Positions 63,359 to 64,000 of a stretch of DNA of 64,000 nucleotides are shown piece by piece. Location of the stretch: positions 1 through 64,000 of the forward strand of contig JAHHIB010000043.1 in the NCBI GenBank assembly GCA_019359075.1, in the 5' to 3' direction. A program made the position numbers and the translations under genes. Within the stretch, counting starts at the first letter, position 1. The number at the start of each line of letters is the position of its first letter. The notes under the pieces are model-generated. The model worked only from the letters and a program-made list of their open reading frames with translations, had not been told where the DNA came from and made no database searches. This DNA comes from Kalymmatonema hyalinum WJT4-NPBG1. Lineage in GTDB: Bacteria > Cyanobacteriota > Cyanobacteriia > Cyanobacteriales > Nostocaceae.

Positions 63359-64000
63359 TGTTGGAAGTTATGAGTTATGAGTTATGAGTTTTATCCTCGT
63401 AACTCATGAATTTTGTACAATTTTTATTATGAATTGGTATTAAGCTGTTATACAAATAAACTTGTACATTAAACAAGATTGCATAAGTCCCTAGAACCCC
63501 ACCCTAACCCTCCCCGTAAACAGGGAGGGAAAAAGATTTTTATTGCTTCCCGAAGCTTGCGGGGGGACTCTTAGGGGGTGCTTCTTTTTAATGAATGCAA
63601 TAGGTCATTGACAAGGATTGGGCTGTTGATCCTTAAGTGTTAACACTCAACATTTTTCTTTAAACTTCTTCAACTCAGCATTGCTGGCTCATTTTTCATG
63701 TCTTAGTCTAAAGTCCAGTAGTTTAAAATTTAAGAAAAAATTTTGAATTGACAGTTGGGATACAAGCCCCTGGCTGCGCGACATGGAAAACAAAAAAAAG
63801 CGCAGCATCCTTGCTTCAAGCCCCTGGATACGCGTCATGGGGTATTATTTTTGAATTTTGAATTTTGAATTGTTTTGACCTCCACTCCAACGTTTATGCA
63901 ATTTATGTCCGCATGAGTTTATTACATTTTTTATTTTAATTTGGAAAAAAATCTAGAGAATTTGGCGTCTTCTAATCAAGCCGTGCAAATTTATGTATAA
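63359..64000. other. Gene-free end of the window
   Basis: No gene seen on either strand. TATGAGT heptamers occur at 63366-63390. GC-rich palindromes (CTCCCCGTAAACAGGGAGGG) are near 63511-63530. CAAGCCCCTGGCTGCGCGAC (63763-63786 with ATGG) and CAAGCCCCTGGATACGCGTC (63817-63840 with ATGG) are two copies of a 24-bp direct repeat. Confidence 0.5.

Noticed and set aside
1-64000. CRISPR arrays, rRNA genes and integrases
   Set aside because: No regularly spaced direct repeats with unique spacers, no rRNA segments and no recombinase genes were seen; the 42-bp array lacks spacers.

Overview
The window is chromosomal DNA of a filamentous, probably heterocyst-forming cyanobacterium (Nostocales-like). 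Reasons: many GCGATCGC (HIP1) palindromes; seven-base tandem repeats (CAGTTAT, AGTCATT, AGTCAAG, CCCTAAT types) in many intergenic gaps; an ndhA-I-G-E cluster; a Mo-dependent nitrogenase C-terminal family protein; and a complete Hmp/Pil-type chemosensory operon of the kind that drives hormogonium gliding. Species cannot be fixed from the sequence alone.

Layout. 1-14 kb is mostly housekeeping: a DUF3153 lipoprotein, a TPR membrane protein, argB, aroK, a small STAND NTPase, a LapA-like membrane protein, ubiX, an RNase II/R-family protein whose acidic active-site residues look substituted, a cyanobacterial conserved protein, clpP and a 50-aa peptide gene. 14.3-16.4 kb holds a YyaL/DUF255 protein.

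16.4-21.7 kb is the most unusual part. A perfect 57-bp inverted repeat brackets a MITE-like repeat, a tandem array locked to a 42-bp (2 x 21-bp) period, a 1096-aa NACHT-HEAT protein with 18 nearly identical HEAT units and a Lys-to-Asn change in its P-loop, and a DUF4062 gene. I read it as a candidate STAND-type defence or signalling module.

21.8-30 kb: Uma2-family protein, mobA, ilvN, two gene relics (asparagine synthase and peptidyl-prolyl isomerase), a pentapeptide-repeat membrane protein with repeats fused to its 5' end, an MDR oxidoreductase, and a 589-aa protein combining a PD-(D/E)xK nuclease-like core with an EF-Tu domain-II-like barrel. 30.2-32.8 kb: two tandem Yfr1-like small RNA genes beside arsS and arsM (arsenosugar biosynthesis).

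33-44 kb: the nitrogenase-associated small protein, a REC-histidine kinase, a DUF4079 protein, a collapsed DM13 gene, a cellulose-synthase-like GT2-PilZ protein, two paralogous GT39 membrane glycosyltransferases and RidA. 44-52.4 kb: nadK-ndhE-G-I-A, gltA, sixA, a DHH phosphoesterase and an HNH endonuclease. 52.7-54.1 kb: alr and tRNA-Leu(UAG). 55.3-63.4 kb: the five-gene chemosensory operon (PATAN-REC, CheY, CheW, MCP, CheA-REC).

All calls come from reading translations and motifs; no database search was run. Positions of ncRNAs, repeats and small genes were counted by hand.
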